Source: Lachnospiraceae bacterium
GTDB lineage: Bacteria > Bacillota > Clostridia > Lachnospirales > Lachnospiraceae
Direction of reading: 5' to 3'
Length of the DNA stretch: 64,000 bases
Assembly (NCBI GenBank): GCA_014804755.1
Contig: JAAUZE010000019.1
Coordinates: 103,772-167,771 of the forward strand
The notes under the pieces were generated by a model. It saw only the letters and a list, made by a program, of their open reading frames with translations, did no database searches and was not told where the DNA came from. The translations under genes were made by a program, and so were the position numbers. Shown here piece after piece: positions 52,467-62,033 of this stretch (positions are counted from its first letter, which is position 1; the number at the start of each line of letters is the position of its first letter).

Positions 52467-55055
52467 CTACGCGCGCTCCGCGGCAAGCGCGCCGTCCTTT
52501 ACGACGATGCGGATCGTATCTCCCACCGTCACGCCGTCCGCTAAGATCAGTTTTGCCGAGAGCGTTTCCACATGCTTTTGAATAAAACGCTTCAGCGGTC
52601 TTGCGCCGTACGCCGGCTCGTAGCCATTCTCCAATATATAAGCGCGCGCCTCGTCGGAAAGCTCCACCGTCAGCTCCCGGTCGGAAAGTCTGTGGTTTAA
52701 GTCCGCAAGGATCAGGTCGATGATGCCGCCGATATTGTCCTTTGTCAGCGGCTTAAAGAGAATGATCTCATCCAGGCGATTCAAAAACTCGGGGCGAAAT
52801 CCCGCGCGAAGCTGCTCCATCACGCTGCTTAGCGTCTCCTCGCTGATGCTGCCGTCGGCCTCGATCCCCTCCAGCAAATCCTGTGCGCCGATATTGGAAG
52901 TCAAAATCAGGATGGTATTCTTAAAATCGACTGTGCGACCCTGCGAGTCAGTGATGCGCCCGTCATCGAGCACCTGCAAGAGGACGTTGAACACGTCGGG
53001 GTGCGCTTTCTCGATTTCATCAAAGAGCACGACCGAATAGGGTTTTCTTCTGACTGCTTCAGTCAACTGCCCGCCCTCCTCATAGCCGACATATCCGGGA
53101 GGCGCACCGATCAGGCGGGAAACGGAATACTTTTCCATATATTCACTCATATCCAGGCGCACAATATTCGACTCGTCATCAAATAGCGACGCCGCAAGGC
53201 TTTTCGCAAGCTCCGTCTTACCCACGCCCGTCGGTCCCAGGAATAAGAAGGAACCGATTGGCTTGCCCGGATCTTTGATGCCCGCCTTGGAGCGGATGAT
53301 CGCCTCTGTGACCTTCGTCACCGCCTCGTCCTGTCCGACAACACGCTTATGCAGCTCCTCGTCCAGATGGAGCGTCTTATTGCGCTCGCTCTCCGTCAGC
53401 TTCATAATCGGAATACCCGTCCAACGGCTGACAATACGGGCAATCTCCTCATCGGACACACTCTCATGCACAAGGGAGAGGTCTTTGCTCTTGACCGTTT
53501 CCTCCTCCTGCTCCAATTGTTTTTTCAGACTCGGCAGTTTCCCATAGCTTAACTCCGCCGCTTTTTCCAGATTTCCTTCCCGCTGTGCGATCTGAATCTC
53601 ACTTCCTACCGCCTCGATCTCCTCGCGCAGCCTGGAAAGCTTCTCCACGGAAGCCTTTTCGTTGTCCCATTGCGCTTTGCGGTTATTTAATTCTTCTTTC
53701 AACTCCGCAAGCTCCTTCTGCAGCGCGGAAAGCCGTTCGCTGCTGATGCGGTCGTCCTCTTTTTTCAGCGCCGCCTCCTCGATTTCCATCTGCATGACCT
53801 TGCGCTGTAATTCGTCCAGCTCGGTCGGCATGGAATCCAGCTCGGTCTTAATGAGCGCGCACGCCTCATCCACAAGGTCGATCGCCTTATCCGGCAAAAA
53901 ACGGTCGCTGATATAGCGGTCGGAAAGCGTCGCCGCGCTCACGAGCGCATTATCCATGATCTTGACGCCGTGATAAACCTCATAACGCTCTTTCAAGCCG
54001 CGCAGAATGGAAATCGTGTCCTCCACGGTCGGCTCTTCCACCATAACGGGCTGGAAACGCCGCTCCAGCGCCGCATCCTTCTCAATATACTGCCGGTATT
54101 CGTCAAGCGTCGTTGCACCGATACAGTGCAGCTCACCGCGCGCAAGCATGGGCTTTAACATATTGCCCGCATCCAGCGCACCGTCCGTCTTGCCCGCGCC
54201 CACGATCGTATGCAGCTCGTCGATAAAAAGAATGATCTGTCCCTCGCTCTTTTTGACCTCCTCCAATACCGCCTTTAAGCGTTCCTCAAACTCGCCGCGG
54301 TATTTCGCTCCGGCAACAAGCGCTCCCATATCAAGCGCGAATATTTTTTTATCCTGCAAGCCCTGCGGTACGTCGCCGCGCACGATCCGCTGCGCCAGGC
54401 CCTCCACGACCGCTGTTTTACCGACGCCCGGCTCGCCGATGAGCACCGGATTGTTCTTTGTTTTTCGGGAGAGAATGCGAATGATATTGCGGATCTCGCT
54501 GTCTCTGCCGATGACCGGATCGAGCTTCTGACCCCGCGCTTTCTCCACAAGCTCCTGTCCGTATTTATTTAAGGTATCATATGTCGCTTCCGGATTGTCG
54601 CTTGTCACGCGCTGATTGCCGCGCACGGTGGACAGCGCCTGCAAAAAGCGCTCCCGGTTGATGCCGTACTCTTTTAGGATCTGCGCGATCTCCTTATTCG
54701 GATAGCGGATCATGCACAAAAACAAATGTTCCACGGAGACGTACTCGTCCCCCATCGCCTTTGCCTCATCCTCCGCGGATACGAGCACCTTATTCAAGTC
54801 CTGACCGACATGAACCTGTCCGCCCTGCACCTTGACCCGCTTCTCCAATGCCTGTCTGGCACGGTTCACAAAGTGTTCGGTCTGAATCTCCATTTTTTCG
54901 ATCAGTTTTAGGATCAGGCTGTCCTCCAAGGTCAGCAGACTGTATAACAGATGCTCCTGCTCGATCTCCTGATTTCCGTATTCATAGGCAAGCTTTTCGC
55001 AATGTTCTACCGCCTGTAACGATTTCTGTGTAAATTTTGCAATGTTCATCATCAT
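52467..55055 (-). CDS. clpB: ATP-dependent chaperone ClpB
   Basis: Protein disaggregase, about 862 residues. The N domain has two repeats ([26 protein letters not shown]). AAA1 has [29 protein letters not shown] and [14 protein letters not shown]. The coiled-coil M domain, which ClpC/ClpE lack at this length, spans about 400-530. AAA2 has [35 protein letters not shown] and [15 protein letters not shown]. Several ATGs open the frame (55079 to 55049); AAAGG spacing favours 55055. Expression is controlled by CIRCE and hence HrcA. Confidence 0.97.
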   Translation of the reverse strand: MMMNIAKFTQKSLQAVEHCEKLAYEYGNQEIEQEHLLYSLLTLEDSLILKLIEKMEIQTEHFVNRARQALEKRVKVQGGQVHVGQDLNKVLVSAEDEAKAMGDEYVSVEHLFLCMIRYPNKEIAQILKEYGINRERFLQALSTVRGNQRVTSDNPEATYDTLNKYGQELVEKARGQKLDPVIGRDSEIRNIIRILSRKTKNNPVLIGEPGVGKTAVVEGLAQRIVRGDVPQGLQDKKIFALDMGALVAGAKYRGEFEERLKAVLEEVKKSEGQIILFIDELHTIVGAGKTDGALDAGNMLKPMLARGELHCIGATTLDEYRQYIEKDAALERRFQPVMVEEPTVEDTISILRGLKERYEVYHGVKIMDNALVSAATLSDRYISDRFLPDKAIDLVDEACALIKTELDSMPTELDELQRKVMQMEIEEAALKKEDDRISSERLSALQKELAELKEELNNRKAQWDNEKASVEKLSRLREEIEAVGSEIQIAQREGNLEKAAELSYGKLPSLKKQLEQEEETVKSKDLSLVHESVSDEEIARIVSRWTGIPIMKLTESERNKTLHLDEELHKRVVGQDEAVTKVTEAIIRSKAGIKDPGKPIGSFLFLGPTGVGKTELAKSLAASLFDDESNIVRLDMSEYMEKYSVSRLIGAPPGYVGYEEGGQLTEAVRRKPYSVVLFDEIEKAHPDVFNVLLQVLDDGRITDSQGRTVDFKNTILILTSNIGAQDLLEGIEADGSISEETLSSVMEQLRAGFRPEFLNRLDEIILFKPLTKDNIGGIIDLILADLNHRLSDRELTVELSDEARAYILENGYEPAYGARPLKRFIQKHVETLSAKLILADGVTVGDTIRIVVKDGALAAERA

Positions 55056-55098
55056 CACCATACCTTTCATCACATGCACATTTCCTCGTGACGATTGT

Positions 55099-55141
55099 AT
55101 GATAGTTCAAATTGTTAGCACTGTCAAGGGGTGAGTGCTAA
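55099..55141 (-). promoter_or_regulatory. clpB promoter with CIRCE operator
   Basis: CIRCE is TTAGCACTG-N9-GAGTGCTAA (55115-55141), one mismatch from the HrcA consensus. On the minus strand the promoter is TTGACA (55122-55127), 17 bases, TATCAT (55099-55104), so HrcA binding would cover the -35 region. This is heat-shock control of clpB. Confidence 0.92.
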
Positions 55142-55228
55142 TATTTTCTGATAATTTTTGCAAACCCTGTGTTTATGCGGGTCATTCTCTCCGTATCCAC
55201 TTTCATGTTTAGTATCTGCTTCTCATAT

Positions 55229-55522
55229 CTAACCCTTAGCCTGACTTTTGGGAACAAACTCCAACTTTAACGTCATTCCCATTCCATCCGCCAAACGCTT
55301 CAACAACTTAAGAGACGGATTCCTCGTTCCGTTTTCCAGCTTGCTTATATCTGCCTGATTAATCCCTGTTCTTTCGGCAAGTTCTTTTTGGGTAAGATTT
55401 TGTGAAATCCTTGCCTCTACCATTGCCCTGATCACATCCATTTCCGGCTGAATATCTTCCCATTCTTTTCTGAACTCATCATCCTGCAATTGTTCATTTA
55501 GAAATTCCTGAAATTCACTCAT
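55229..55522 (-). CDS. XRE-type antitoxin / helix-turn-helix protein
   Basis: A 97-residue helix-turn-helix protein: RISQNLTQKELAERTGINQA, DISKLENGTRNPSLKLLKRL and a C-terminal strand TLKLEFVP. It is typical of HigA-like antitoxins. Immediately upstream, overlapping by 8 bases, is the wreck of a RelE/HigB-type toxin, so this is an orphaned antitoxin. There is no clear promoter of its own. Confidence 0.85.
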   Translation of the reverse strand: MSEFQEFLNEQLQDDEFRKEWEDIQPEMDVIRAMVEARISQNLTQKELAERTGINQADISKLENGTRNPSLKLLKRLADGMGMTLKLEFVPKSQAKG

Positions 55523-55748
55523 TATTTTTCACCCTTTCCAAGTAATCTTTACGATATGACTTTGCCAACCTTATTTCCTGTTTGGGTGTCTCCTGCGTTT
55601 TCTTGATAAACCCATTAGTCATTATAATCTTCTTACCATAGTAGAAAAAATATAAAACTCTTGTTATATCTGATCCCACTTTCCCACGAATCTCAAATAT
55701 GCCATATTGTCAATGAATATGTCCTTTACAAATCCTTATTGCTATCTC
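55515..55748 (-). pseudogene. Broken RelE/HigB-type toxin
   Basis: The frame reads QYGIFEIRGKVGSDITRVLY, FFYYGKKIIMTNGFIKKTQE and TPKQEIRLAKSYRKDYLERV, the C-terminal two-thirds of a phage-Gp49/HigB-like toxin. An in-frame TGA lies at 55710-55712; before it only a weak trace (ICKGHIH) is seen, and no start codon is available. The stop overlaps the antitoxin ATG, as in intact toxin-antitoxin pairs. The upstream limit given is approximate. Confidence 0.72.
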
Positions 55749-55812
55749 TCCAAATACCCCATTTGAAAAGAAAAGGCAGAGACTAAGTAGTCCCTGCCGT
55801 CTGTTACCCTGT

Positions 55813-58800
55813 TCACAGCACCGTATCCAGCGTCTTAAATAATTCCGGAATGTTAATGGGCTTGGCGATATGACTGTTCATCCCGCACCGCAAAGCCTCC
55901 TTTTTATCCTCCTCAAAGGCATTGGCAGTCATGGCAATGATCGGTATGGAGGCCAGCTCCTTATTTTCCAGCCTCCGGATCGCTGCAGTCGCCTCATAGC
56001 CATTCATTACCGGCATCTGGACATCCATCAGTACCGCCTGATAATATCCCGGCTCGGAGCGTTTTACCATTTCCACGGCAACCCTGCCGTTCTCCGCAAC
56101 TTCCGTAGTAAAGCCCGCATCCCCCAGGATCGCCACCGCGATCTCCTGATTCATCTCGACATCCTCCGCAAGCAGGATGCGTCCGGCATGATGCTTTTGC
56201 TGCATTTCCTCCTCAACGTCTTCTCCGGCTGCAGCGCCCGGCTGTGTCACCGATTGCAGGCAGGACCTTAACTCTGACAAAAACAGCGGTTTACTGCAGA
56301 ATGCCGTAACGCCGGCCTCCAGCGCTTCCGCTTCCATATCGGACCAATCGTAGGCGGACATCACGATCACCGGCACATCATTTCCGACCTCTTTCCGAAT
56401 CCTTCTTGTCACTTCCACACCGTTCATATCGGGCAGCCGCCAGTCAATCATATATGCCGAATAGTGATCCTCGCGCGCCGCTGCCTGATGTGTACGCTGC
56501 ACGGCCTCTTTTCCGGACAGTGTCCACTCGGCATGCATCCCAAGCTGTCCCAGCATATGGGAAACACTGTCGCAGGTGTTGCAATCATCATCCACTACCA
56601 AGGCTCTGCAATTCTTTAATTCCGGTATTTCTAATGGTTCTTTCGCCTCGGAATGCGGCCGGAACATAAAAGAAACCGTAAACTCCGTTCCCACGCCCTG
56701 CTCACTCTTCACCTCGATCGTGCCGTTCATCATATCTACGATATTCTTCGTGATCGCCATTCCGAGACCGGTTCCCTGAATCTTGCTGATCGTGGAATTC
56801 TGCTCTCTCTCAAACGGCTCAAAAATATGCTTCACAAATTCCTGACTCATACCGATGCCGTTGTCCTTAATGTAAAATTCGTAATTGGCATAGCCCGACG
56901 GCGCCCCGGATTTTTCCGTGATCCGCATACTGATCGCGCCGCCCGCGCCCGTATACTTCACAGAATTGCTGAGCAGATTTAAGAGTACTTGATTTAATCG
57001 GAGTTTGTCGCAGTAAATGTCTTCATCTAAAACATCCACCGTATCAATCTCCAATTCCAACTGTTTTGCATGAATATCGGCCTGCAGGATATTGCACAGT
57101 CCGTGTAAAATATCGGGAAGGCTGCACAGCTTCTCATCCAAACTGATCTTGCCGCTTTCGATATGGCTCATATCCAATATATCGTTGATCAGACTTAAGA
57201 GATGATCGCCGGACGTCTTGATTTTTTTCAGGTACTCTGCAACCTGTTCCTTTTGGTCTATACGCGTGATCGCGAGATTCGTAAAGCCCACGATCGCATT
57301 CATCGGTGTGCGGATGTCATGGGACATATTGGATAAAAAGACACTCTTCGCCTTGCTTGCCCTGTTCGCCTGCGAAAGCGCCGCCTCCAACAGGGTATTC
57401 TGCTCCATCTCCTTGCGGATCTCCTCATCTACATTGCGAAATCCCAAAACTATTCCCAGACCGTCATCTGTTTTGACGCCCACGGCTTTCATCTGGAAAT
57501 AAGTAATCTCACCCTCTTTATTTTTACGATAATTGACGGAAAACACCTCTTTTTCCGACAGTTCTTCTTTTAATGTACTAAGCGAAACGGCCCGCCGCAG
57601 CATTTCCCGGTCATCTTCATGCACCCATTTCTGTATGTATTGCTCCATACTCTCCTGCAGTGGGATTTCTCCGGTAAGAACCTTGCTAAGTTCCCGCCCG
57701 TCATTTCGGATCGGAGTCACCGCGCCCGTTTCCGGATCAACAAAACATACCAGACTAAAATCAATGCTCAGCGCCTGGACAAGCTCCATCTGACGCTGTG
57801 CCGCTTTCCTTTCCTGAAGCTTTTGCGCCGTACAATCCAAAAGAAAACGCTGGTAAAGAAGCTCTCCGTTTTCCTCAAAAAGCTTCACATTCCCCATCAC
57901 ATGCAGAATTTCTCCGTTCTTATGGCGCACACGGTACTCCGTGCTGACGGTGTCACCCGCTTTCTTCAGCGTCTTAATGCGTTCCTGAAGCTTCTCCCGA
58001 TCCTGTTTTACTACGGTTGCAGCGATCAGATGAAAGCCGTCCGCGATCAATTCTTCCTGTGTCTCATAGCCCAAAATCTTGAGCGCCGCCTTGTTGACGC
58101 TCAAAATGCGGGAGCCGTCCACCGTATGACGCATGACGCCGCAGTCCAAAGTGGCAAAGATCGTCTCCAGCGCCCGATTCTTGTCCATGATCTCTTTCTC
58201 GTATGCGCGCTCCTGTGTCACATCGATCGCCACGCCCACAGTTCCCATCACGCTGCCGTCAAGATCATACAGCGGCGATTTATAGGTCGTCAGCGTCCGC
58301 ATGCCCTCTTTTGTCTTAATGAGTTCTCCGGACACAAACGTCTTTCTTTGACTCATGACCTTTTCTTCCGACTCGATACAGGCAGGATCATCCTGTTCCA
58401 CGTCCCAAATGTAAGCGTGTCCGCGTCCTTCTACCTGCTGCTTCGTTTTATTGACCGTTTTACAAAAACTGTCGTTCACTTTCTCGTGAATGCCGTTTTT
58501 ATCCTTATACCAGATCAGGTTCGGAACATTGTTGATCGTCGCCTCCAAATACTGGCTGGTCTGCCAATAATCCTTACTCATCTTACAGTTTTGCTGCCAT
58601 CTGCCAAAACGAAAGCGCACTTCTTCATCTGACATCGGCATCAGCCAAATGTCCGTGATGCGATCTAATGCCGGATCGCCTGTAAGAAACTGCATCTGTC
58701 CGCCGTCGGCCAGCAGAATGACCTGCACCCCGTCGTTTTGGTCCGACACCAAAATACGCAGTGTCTCGTAACAATCCAAGTCCGCGAGATTGGCAATGAT

Positions 58801-58950
58801 CACATCCGCTTCGGACGCCAGTCCGCTCTCCGGTCTGTCGCTTTCCGTAAATATATGAGTAAAATGCTCCAATGAGGGCATCCCCTTGATCACATCAAAT
58901 GCTTGGCACGGATGACCTGTCAGATAGATATGAAGCCGACAATCGTACAT
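55813..58950 (-). CDS. Hybrid histidine kinase with three PAS domains and two receivers
   Basis: A 1045-residue soluble kinase. Residues ~1-120 look like a degenerate receiver (VIIANLADLDCYETLRILVS). Three PAS/PAC units follow (TINNVPNLIWYKDKNGIHEK; IFATLDCGVMRHTVDGSRIL; VQALSIDFSLVCFVDPETGA). HisKA has FLSNMSHDIRTPMNAIVGFT, HATPase has NLLSNSVKYT, DNGIGM and GTGLGMAI. Two receivers (AYMIDWRLPDMNGVEV and AVLMDVQMPVMNGYEA) end the protein. No Hpt or DNA-binding output. GGGGGA precedes the ATG. No partner gene is adjacent. Confidence 0.93.
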   Translation of the reverse strand: MYDCRLHIYLTGHPCQAFDVIKGMPSLEHFTHIFTESDRPESGLASEADVIIANLADLDCYETLRILVSDQNDGVQVILLADGGQMQFLTGDPALDRITDIWLMPMSDEEVRFRFGRWQQNCKMSKDYWQTSQYLEATINNVPNLIWYKDKNGIHEKVNDSFCKTVNKTKQQVEGRGHAYIWDVEQDDPACIESEEKVMSQRKTFVSGELIKTKEGMRTLTTYKSPLYDLDGSVMGTVGVAIDVTQERAYEKEIMDKNRALETIFATLDCGVMRHTVDGSRILSVNKAALKILGYETQEELIADGFHLIAATVVKQDREKLQERIKTLKKAGDTVSTEYRVRHKNGEILHVMGNVKLFEENGELLYQRFLLDCTAQKLQERKAAQRQMELVQALSIDFSLVCFVDPETGAVTPIRNDGRELSKVLTGEIPLQESMEQYIQKWVHEDDREMLRRAVSLSTLKEELSEKEVFSVNYRKNKEGEITYFQMKAVGVKTDDGLGIVLGFRNVDEEIRKEMEQNTLLEAALSQANRASKAKSVFLSNMSHDIRTPMNAIVGFTNLAITRIDQKEQVAEYLKKIKTSGDHLLSLINDILDMSHIESGKISLDEKLCSLPDILHGLCNILQADIHAKQLELEIDTVDVLDEDIYCDKLRLNQVLLNLLSNSVKYTGAGGAISMRITEKSGAPSGYANYEFYIKDNGIGMSQEFVKHIFEPFEREQNSTISKIQGTGLGMAITKNIVDMMNGTIEVKSEQGVGTEFTVSFMFRPHSEAKEPLEIPELKNCRALVVDDDCNTCDSVSHMLGQLGMHAEWTLSGKEAVQRTHQAAAREDHYSAYMIDWRLPDMNGVEVTRRIRKEVGNDVPVIVMSAYDWSDMEAEALEAGVTAFCSKPLFLSELRSCLQSVTQPGAAAGEDVEEEMQQKHHAGRILLAEDVEMNQEIAVAILGDAGFTTEVAENGRVAVEMVKRSEPGYYQAVLMDVQMPVMNGYEATAAIRRLENKELASIPIIAMTANAFEEDKKEALRCGMNSHIAKPINIPELFKTLDTVL

Positions 58951-59150
58951 AATAATCCCCCATTCTTACGTCTGATATTTCTATTTTAGCAATCCTGCAA
59001 TCCCCTGTCAATATTGGCAATCTTGCGACTCTTTTAAGCTAATGGCTGCCGGGATAAAACACCGGCAATTCCACCAACTCATATTGAATTTTCCGGAGGC
59101 TTATGATAATATGCAAAGCAACAAATCGGATTTTACGGAGGATTTTATAG

Positions 59151-59852
59151 ATGAACCGCGATGAAATTGTGGCGGAATTATTCCGTTTACAGGATAAGGA
59201 ATATGCAGCCTTTCAGGCTAAGCTCATCCCGACGGCAGAAGCGGACAGGATAATCGGCGTCAGGACACCGGAGCTTCGAGCTTTGGCCAAGAAACTGTTC
59301 AAGGACGAGGACACAGCCTCATTTCTTAAGTTTCTTCCACACCGATACTTCGAGGAAAATCAGCTGCATGCATTTGTGATATCGCTGGATAAAGATTTTG
59401 GCAAATGCATTGCGGAAGTTGAAGCATTTCTTCCGTTTATTGATAATTGGGCTACATGTGATCAGCTTTCACCGAAGGTATTTAAAAAAGAGCCGGAGAA
59501 ACTGCTTCCGTATATCTGTACATGGATCAAATCGGATCAGGTTTATACCGTACGGTTTGCGATCGGTATGCTAATGCAGCATTTTCTGGACGCACGGTTC
59601 GATCCCAAGTATGCGGACATGGTAGCGGCAGTCAGATCGGAAGAATATTACATCAATATGATGATCGCATGGTTTTTTGCGACAGCTCTGGCAAAGCAGT
59701 ACGCTTCCATACTTCCGTATCTGGAAGGAAAGAAGCTCGATGACTGGACACATAATAAAGCAATTCAGAAAAGCGTGGAGAGTTATAGGATAACAGCGGA
59801 GCAGAAAGCCTATCTGAAAACACTGAAAGTCGGAAGATTTGCAAGTCGTTAA
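59151..59852 (+). CDS. DNA alkylation repair protein (AlkD-like HEAT-repeat family)
   Basis: A 233-residue all-helical protein of the DNA alkylation repair family, whose characterised members excise 3- and 7-alkylpurines. Recognised stretches: IPTAEADRIIGVRTPELRAL, FEENQLHAFVI, FLPFIDNWATCDQLSPKVF, VRFAIGMLMQHFLD and MIAWFFATALAKQY. The WATCDQL segment is a family hallmark in Firmicutes. ACGGAGG precedes the ATG. Monocistronic. Confidence 0.92.
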   Translation: MNRDEIVAELFRLQDKEYAAFQAKLIPTAEADRIIGVRTPELRALAKKLFKDEDTASFLKFLPHRYFEENQLHAFVISLDKDFGKCIAEVEAFLPFIDNWATCDQLSPKVFKKEPEKLLPYICTWIKSDQVYTVRFAIGMLMQHFLDARFDPKYADMVAAVRSEEYYINMMIAWFFATALAKQYASILPYLEGKKLDDWTHNKAIQKSVESYRITAEQKAYLKTLKVGRFASR

Positions 59853-59915
59853 ATTCCGGAATCTGAAAAGGGAGAATCCGGCTATCCGGTATCTGTCCGC
59901 GCTGTTTTGCCCTTT

Positions 59916-60881
59916 CTATTTCTCTGTGTCATTCTCTTTTTCCACAGCTTGCATTTCTGCCCTCCCGTCCGCTCCGCACGCGCAGGGATTGACATGCACC
60001 ATAATGTGCTTGACCTTCGGAAAACGCCGCTCCAGCTCGTCATGCACACGCTCCGCGACTCCGTGCGCCTCATAGAGCCGCCACTGACCGTTTACTAAGA
60101 TTTCCACATCCACATAAATCTTATTTCCAAACACGCGCGTATGCAGCAGATCGATGCCCTGCACGCCGTCCTGTTCCAAAATACAGCTTCGCATCTCCTG
60201 TTCCGTCTGCACTTCGCAGGATTTATCGACCATCTTATTCACAGCGTCCTTAAAAATATCATACGCCGCTTTCAGGATAAACACGCAGATGACGACGCTT
60301 GCAAGGGGATCGAGAACCGGAAATCCCATTCTTGCCCCCGCAATACCGATCAACGCACCGACAGAAGAAAGCGCATCCGAGCGGTGATGCCACGCATCCG
60401 CCATGAGCGCGCCGGAATCAATCCTTTTCGCATAATACCGCGTGTACCAAAACAATGCTTCTTTCGCTAAGATCGAGATCACCGCCGCCACAAGCGCCGC
60501 AATTCCCGGAACGACAAGCTCGCCGTAATGTTTTCCTGCAATGGTCCTAATGCCGCTCGCGCCGATTCCCGCACCCGTGATCGCAAGCACGACCGCCAGA
60601 ACGATCGCTGCCACACATTCCATTCTTTCATGACCGTACGGATGATCCTCATCCGATTTCTTCGCCGCCAGATGCACGCCGATCATCACGACGATCGTGC
60701 TGAATACATCCGAAGCCGAATGTACCGCATCGGAAACCATAGCGCCTGAATGCGCCACTATGCCGGCAAGCAGCTTGCCCGCCGACAAAACCGCGTTCAC
60801 GACAATGCTGATGAGGGATACCCTCATCGCAATCTGCTCTTCTCTGCCTGCCTGACCCGCATTCTCATCATTCAAGCTCAT
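59916..60881 (-). CDS. Cation diffusion facilitator family transporter
   Basis: A 321-residue divalent-metal/proton antiporter. Six membrane helices lie between ~20 and 225. Metal-site residues: SDAVHSASDVFSTIVV (helix II) and DAWHHRSDALSSVGAL (helix V). The C-terminal cytosolic domain (VQGIDLLHTRVFGNKIYVDV, HIMVHVNPC) is the dimerising ferredoxin-like fold. Substrate metal (Zn, Mn, Fe) cannot be decided. Confidence 0.92.
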   Translation of the reverse strand: MSLNDENAGQAGREEQIAMRVSLISIVVNAVLSAGKLLAGIVAHSGAMVSDAVHSASDVFSTIVVMIGVHLAAKKSDEDHPYGHERMECVAAIVLAVVLAITGAGIGASGIRTIAGKHYGELVVPGIAALVAAVISILAKEALFWYTRYYAKRIDSGALMADAWHHRSDALSSVGALIGIAGARMGFPVLDPLASVVICVFILKAAYDIFKDAVNKMVDKSCEVQTEQEMRSCILEQDGVQGIDLLHTRVFGNKIYVDVEILVNGQWRLYEAHGVAERVHDELERRFPKVKHIMVHVNPCACGADGRAEMQAVEKENDTEK

Positions 60882-60928
60882 ACCGCCCTGTTATCCTTTC
60901 CCTTTCACACTGTTTACAGGTATGTATC

Positions 60929-60960
60929 CTAAGGAAACGCTTTGATCAGCGTTTCCCTAA
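60929..60960. repeat. Second copy of the CTAAGGAAACGCT palindrome
   Basis: CTAAGGAAACGCT pairs with AGCGTTTCCCTAA around TTGATC. It shares CTAAGGAAACGCT and ATCAGCG.TTCC with 25834-25868. It sits between two minus-strand genes and could terminate the upstream one (60972-61835). Confidence 0.65.
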
Positions 60961-60971
60961 CTATATGCACT

Positions 60972-61835
60972 TTACAGGATGCCCATGACCAACAGCAAAA
61001 ATCCCGCGATGATCTCTATGATACCGATCGCAAAACCGGCGATCGCCAGCCCGCTTTTGGAGGAGCTCATGCCGCGATAGGAGTAACCGGTCCCCAAGGC
61101 GGCATACAGCATACCTGCCACCCATATCATCGTAAGTGACGAATCAAACCCCGACTCATCTAAACGGCTTACAAAAAGCGCCAGTGCCAAAAAAATGCCC
61201 CCGACGATCGACATGCCAAACCCCATTTTTGCGCGTTTTTTCATATCGACACCCTTTACCATGATCGGACCGTTTGCTGCGGGCTGACCGTAACCATTCT
61301 GCATTCCTCCCTGCATTGGCTGGCCGTAGCCGTTCTGCATTCCTCCCTGCATCGGCTGACCGTAGCTGTTCTGCATTCCTCCCTGCATCGGCTGGCCGTA
61401 ACCGTTCTGCATTCCTCCCTGCATCGGCTGGCCGTAACCGTTCTGCATTCCTCCCTGCATCGGCTGACCGTAGCTGCCGTACAGATTTTGCTGCTCCCCG
61501 GGCAGCGGCTGATACAGCACCCGGATCAGCTCTTCAATATCTTCTTTATATGCGCTTTTCGGAATGCTGCCGACAAAGCCGCTCATATCGTTTTCCTTTC
61601 CGTACACGCCCGGAAGCCATGCAAATTTCACCCATGCCTCAATGTGGAGCACACCGTTCATATAACGGTAGGAAAAATACTGCGGCATCTCCAAAAGTCC
61701 TTTTCCCTTTTGATACATCATCTCCCCGTTGATCTTCACAAGCGTAAAGCCATGCTTCTGTATAAAATCACTCATGATAAAATCAACAAAATCCGCCGGT
61801 TTCCCGATCGCCTCATTTCTGATGTAACGTGACAT
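60972..61835 (-). CDS. Membrane protein with 12-residue tandem repeats
   Basis: A 287-residue protein of unknown function. An N-terminal ~120-residue soluble domain (IRNEAIGKPADFVDFIMSDF, YFSYRYMNGVLHIEAWVKF) is followed by about five copies of GYGQPMQGGMQN. Two to three membrane helices (GFGMSIVGGIFLALALFV, MIWVAGMLYAALGTGY, GFAIGIIEIIAGFLLLVMGI) end it. The linker is Gly/Gln/Met/Asn-rich and probably disordered. ATG is preceded by AGGAGG. The repeat number could vary between strains. Confidence 0.7.
   Translation of the reverse strand: MSRYIRNEAIGKPADFVDFIMSDFIQKHGFTLVKINGEMMYQKGKGLLEMPQYFSYRYMNGVLHIEAWVKFAWLPGVYGKENDMSGFVGSIPKSAYKEDIEELIRVLYQPLPGEQQNLYGSYGQPMQGGMQNGYGQPMQGGMQNGYGQPMQGGMQNSYGQPMQGGMQNGYGQPMQGGMQNGYGQPAANGPIMVKGVDMKKRAKMGFGMSIVGGIFLALALFVSRLDESGFDSSLTMIWVAGMLYAALGTGYSYRGMSSSKSGLAIAGFAIGIIEIIAGFLLLVMGIL
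61284..61475. repeat. 36-base coding tandem repeat
   Basis: Units start at 61284, 61320, 61356, 61392 and 61428, exactly 36 bases apart, with a partial sixth at 61464. They differ by only one or two bases and encode GYGQPMQGGMQN in the membrane protein. Confidence 0.93.
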
Positions 61836-61910
61836 TTTTTTCCTCCTTCTTTTTTCTATTGCAATGACATTTCATACACACTCTATGATACAAATAGGAA
61901 TCTCGTTGCA

Positions 61911-62032
61911 AGAATCCGCTTGCGGATTCTTTCGTGTGAAGAGGATTTGCGTAGCAAATCTTAGAATTTCTTAGGTGAAACTTGTTTCACCTTGCCTGCG
62001 TCTTTTGCAGGCTTAGAAATTCTCTTCACACT
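61911..62032. repeat. Multi-stem palindromic element at the GDPD stop codon
   Basis: A hairpin AGAATCCGC/GCGGATTCT (61911-61930) is followed by an outer stem GTGTGAAGAG (61934-61943) / CTCTTCACAC (62022-62031). Inside lie GATTTGC-GTA-GCAAATC (61944-61960) and an inner stem AGAATTTCT (61963-61971) / AGAAATTCT (62015-62023). That inner stem closes two hairpins, GGTGAAAC/GTTTCACC (61974-61991) and GCCTGC/GCAGGC (61994-62012). The right 26 bases recur at 28698-28723. Confidence 0.85.
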
Positions 62033-62033
62033 G

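Noticed and set aside
57619-58632. 337-codon plus-strand frame antisense to the PAS hybrid kinase
   Set aside because: The translation shows no domain and mirrors codon bias of the kinase gene, whose PAS and kinase motifs are intact on the other strand.
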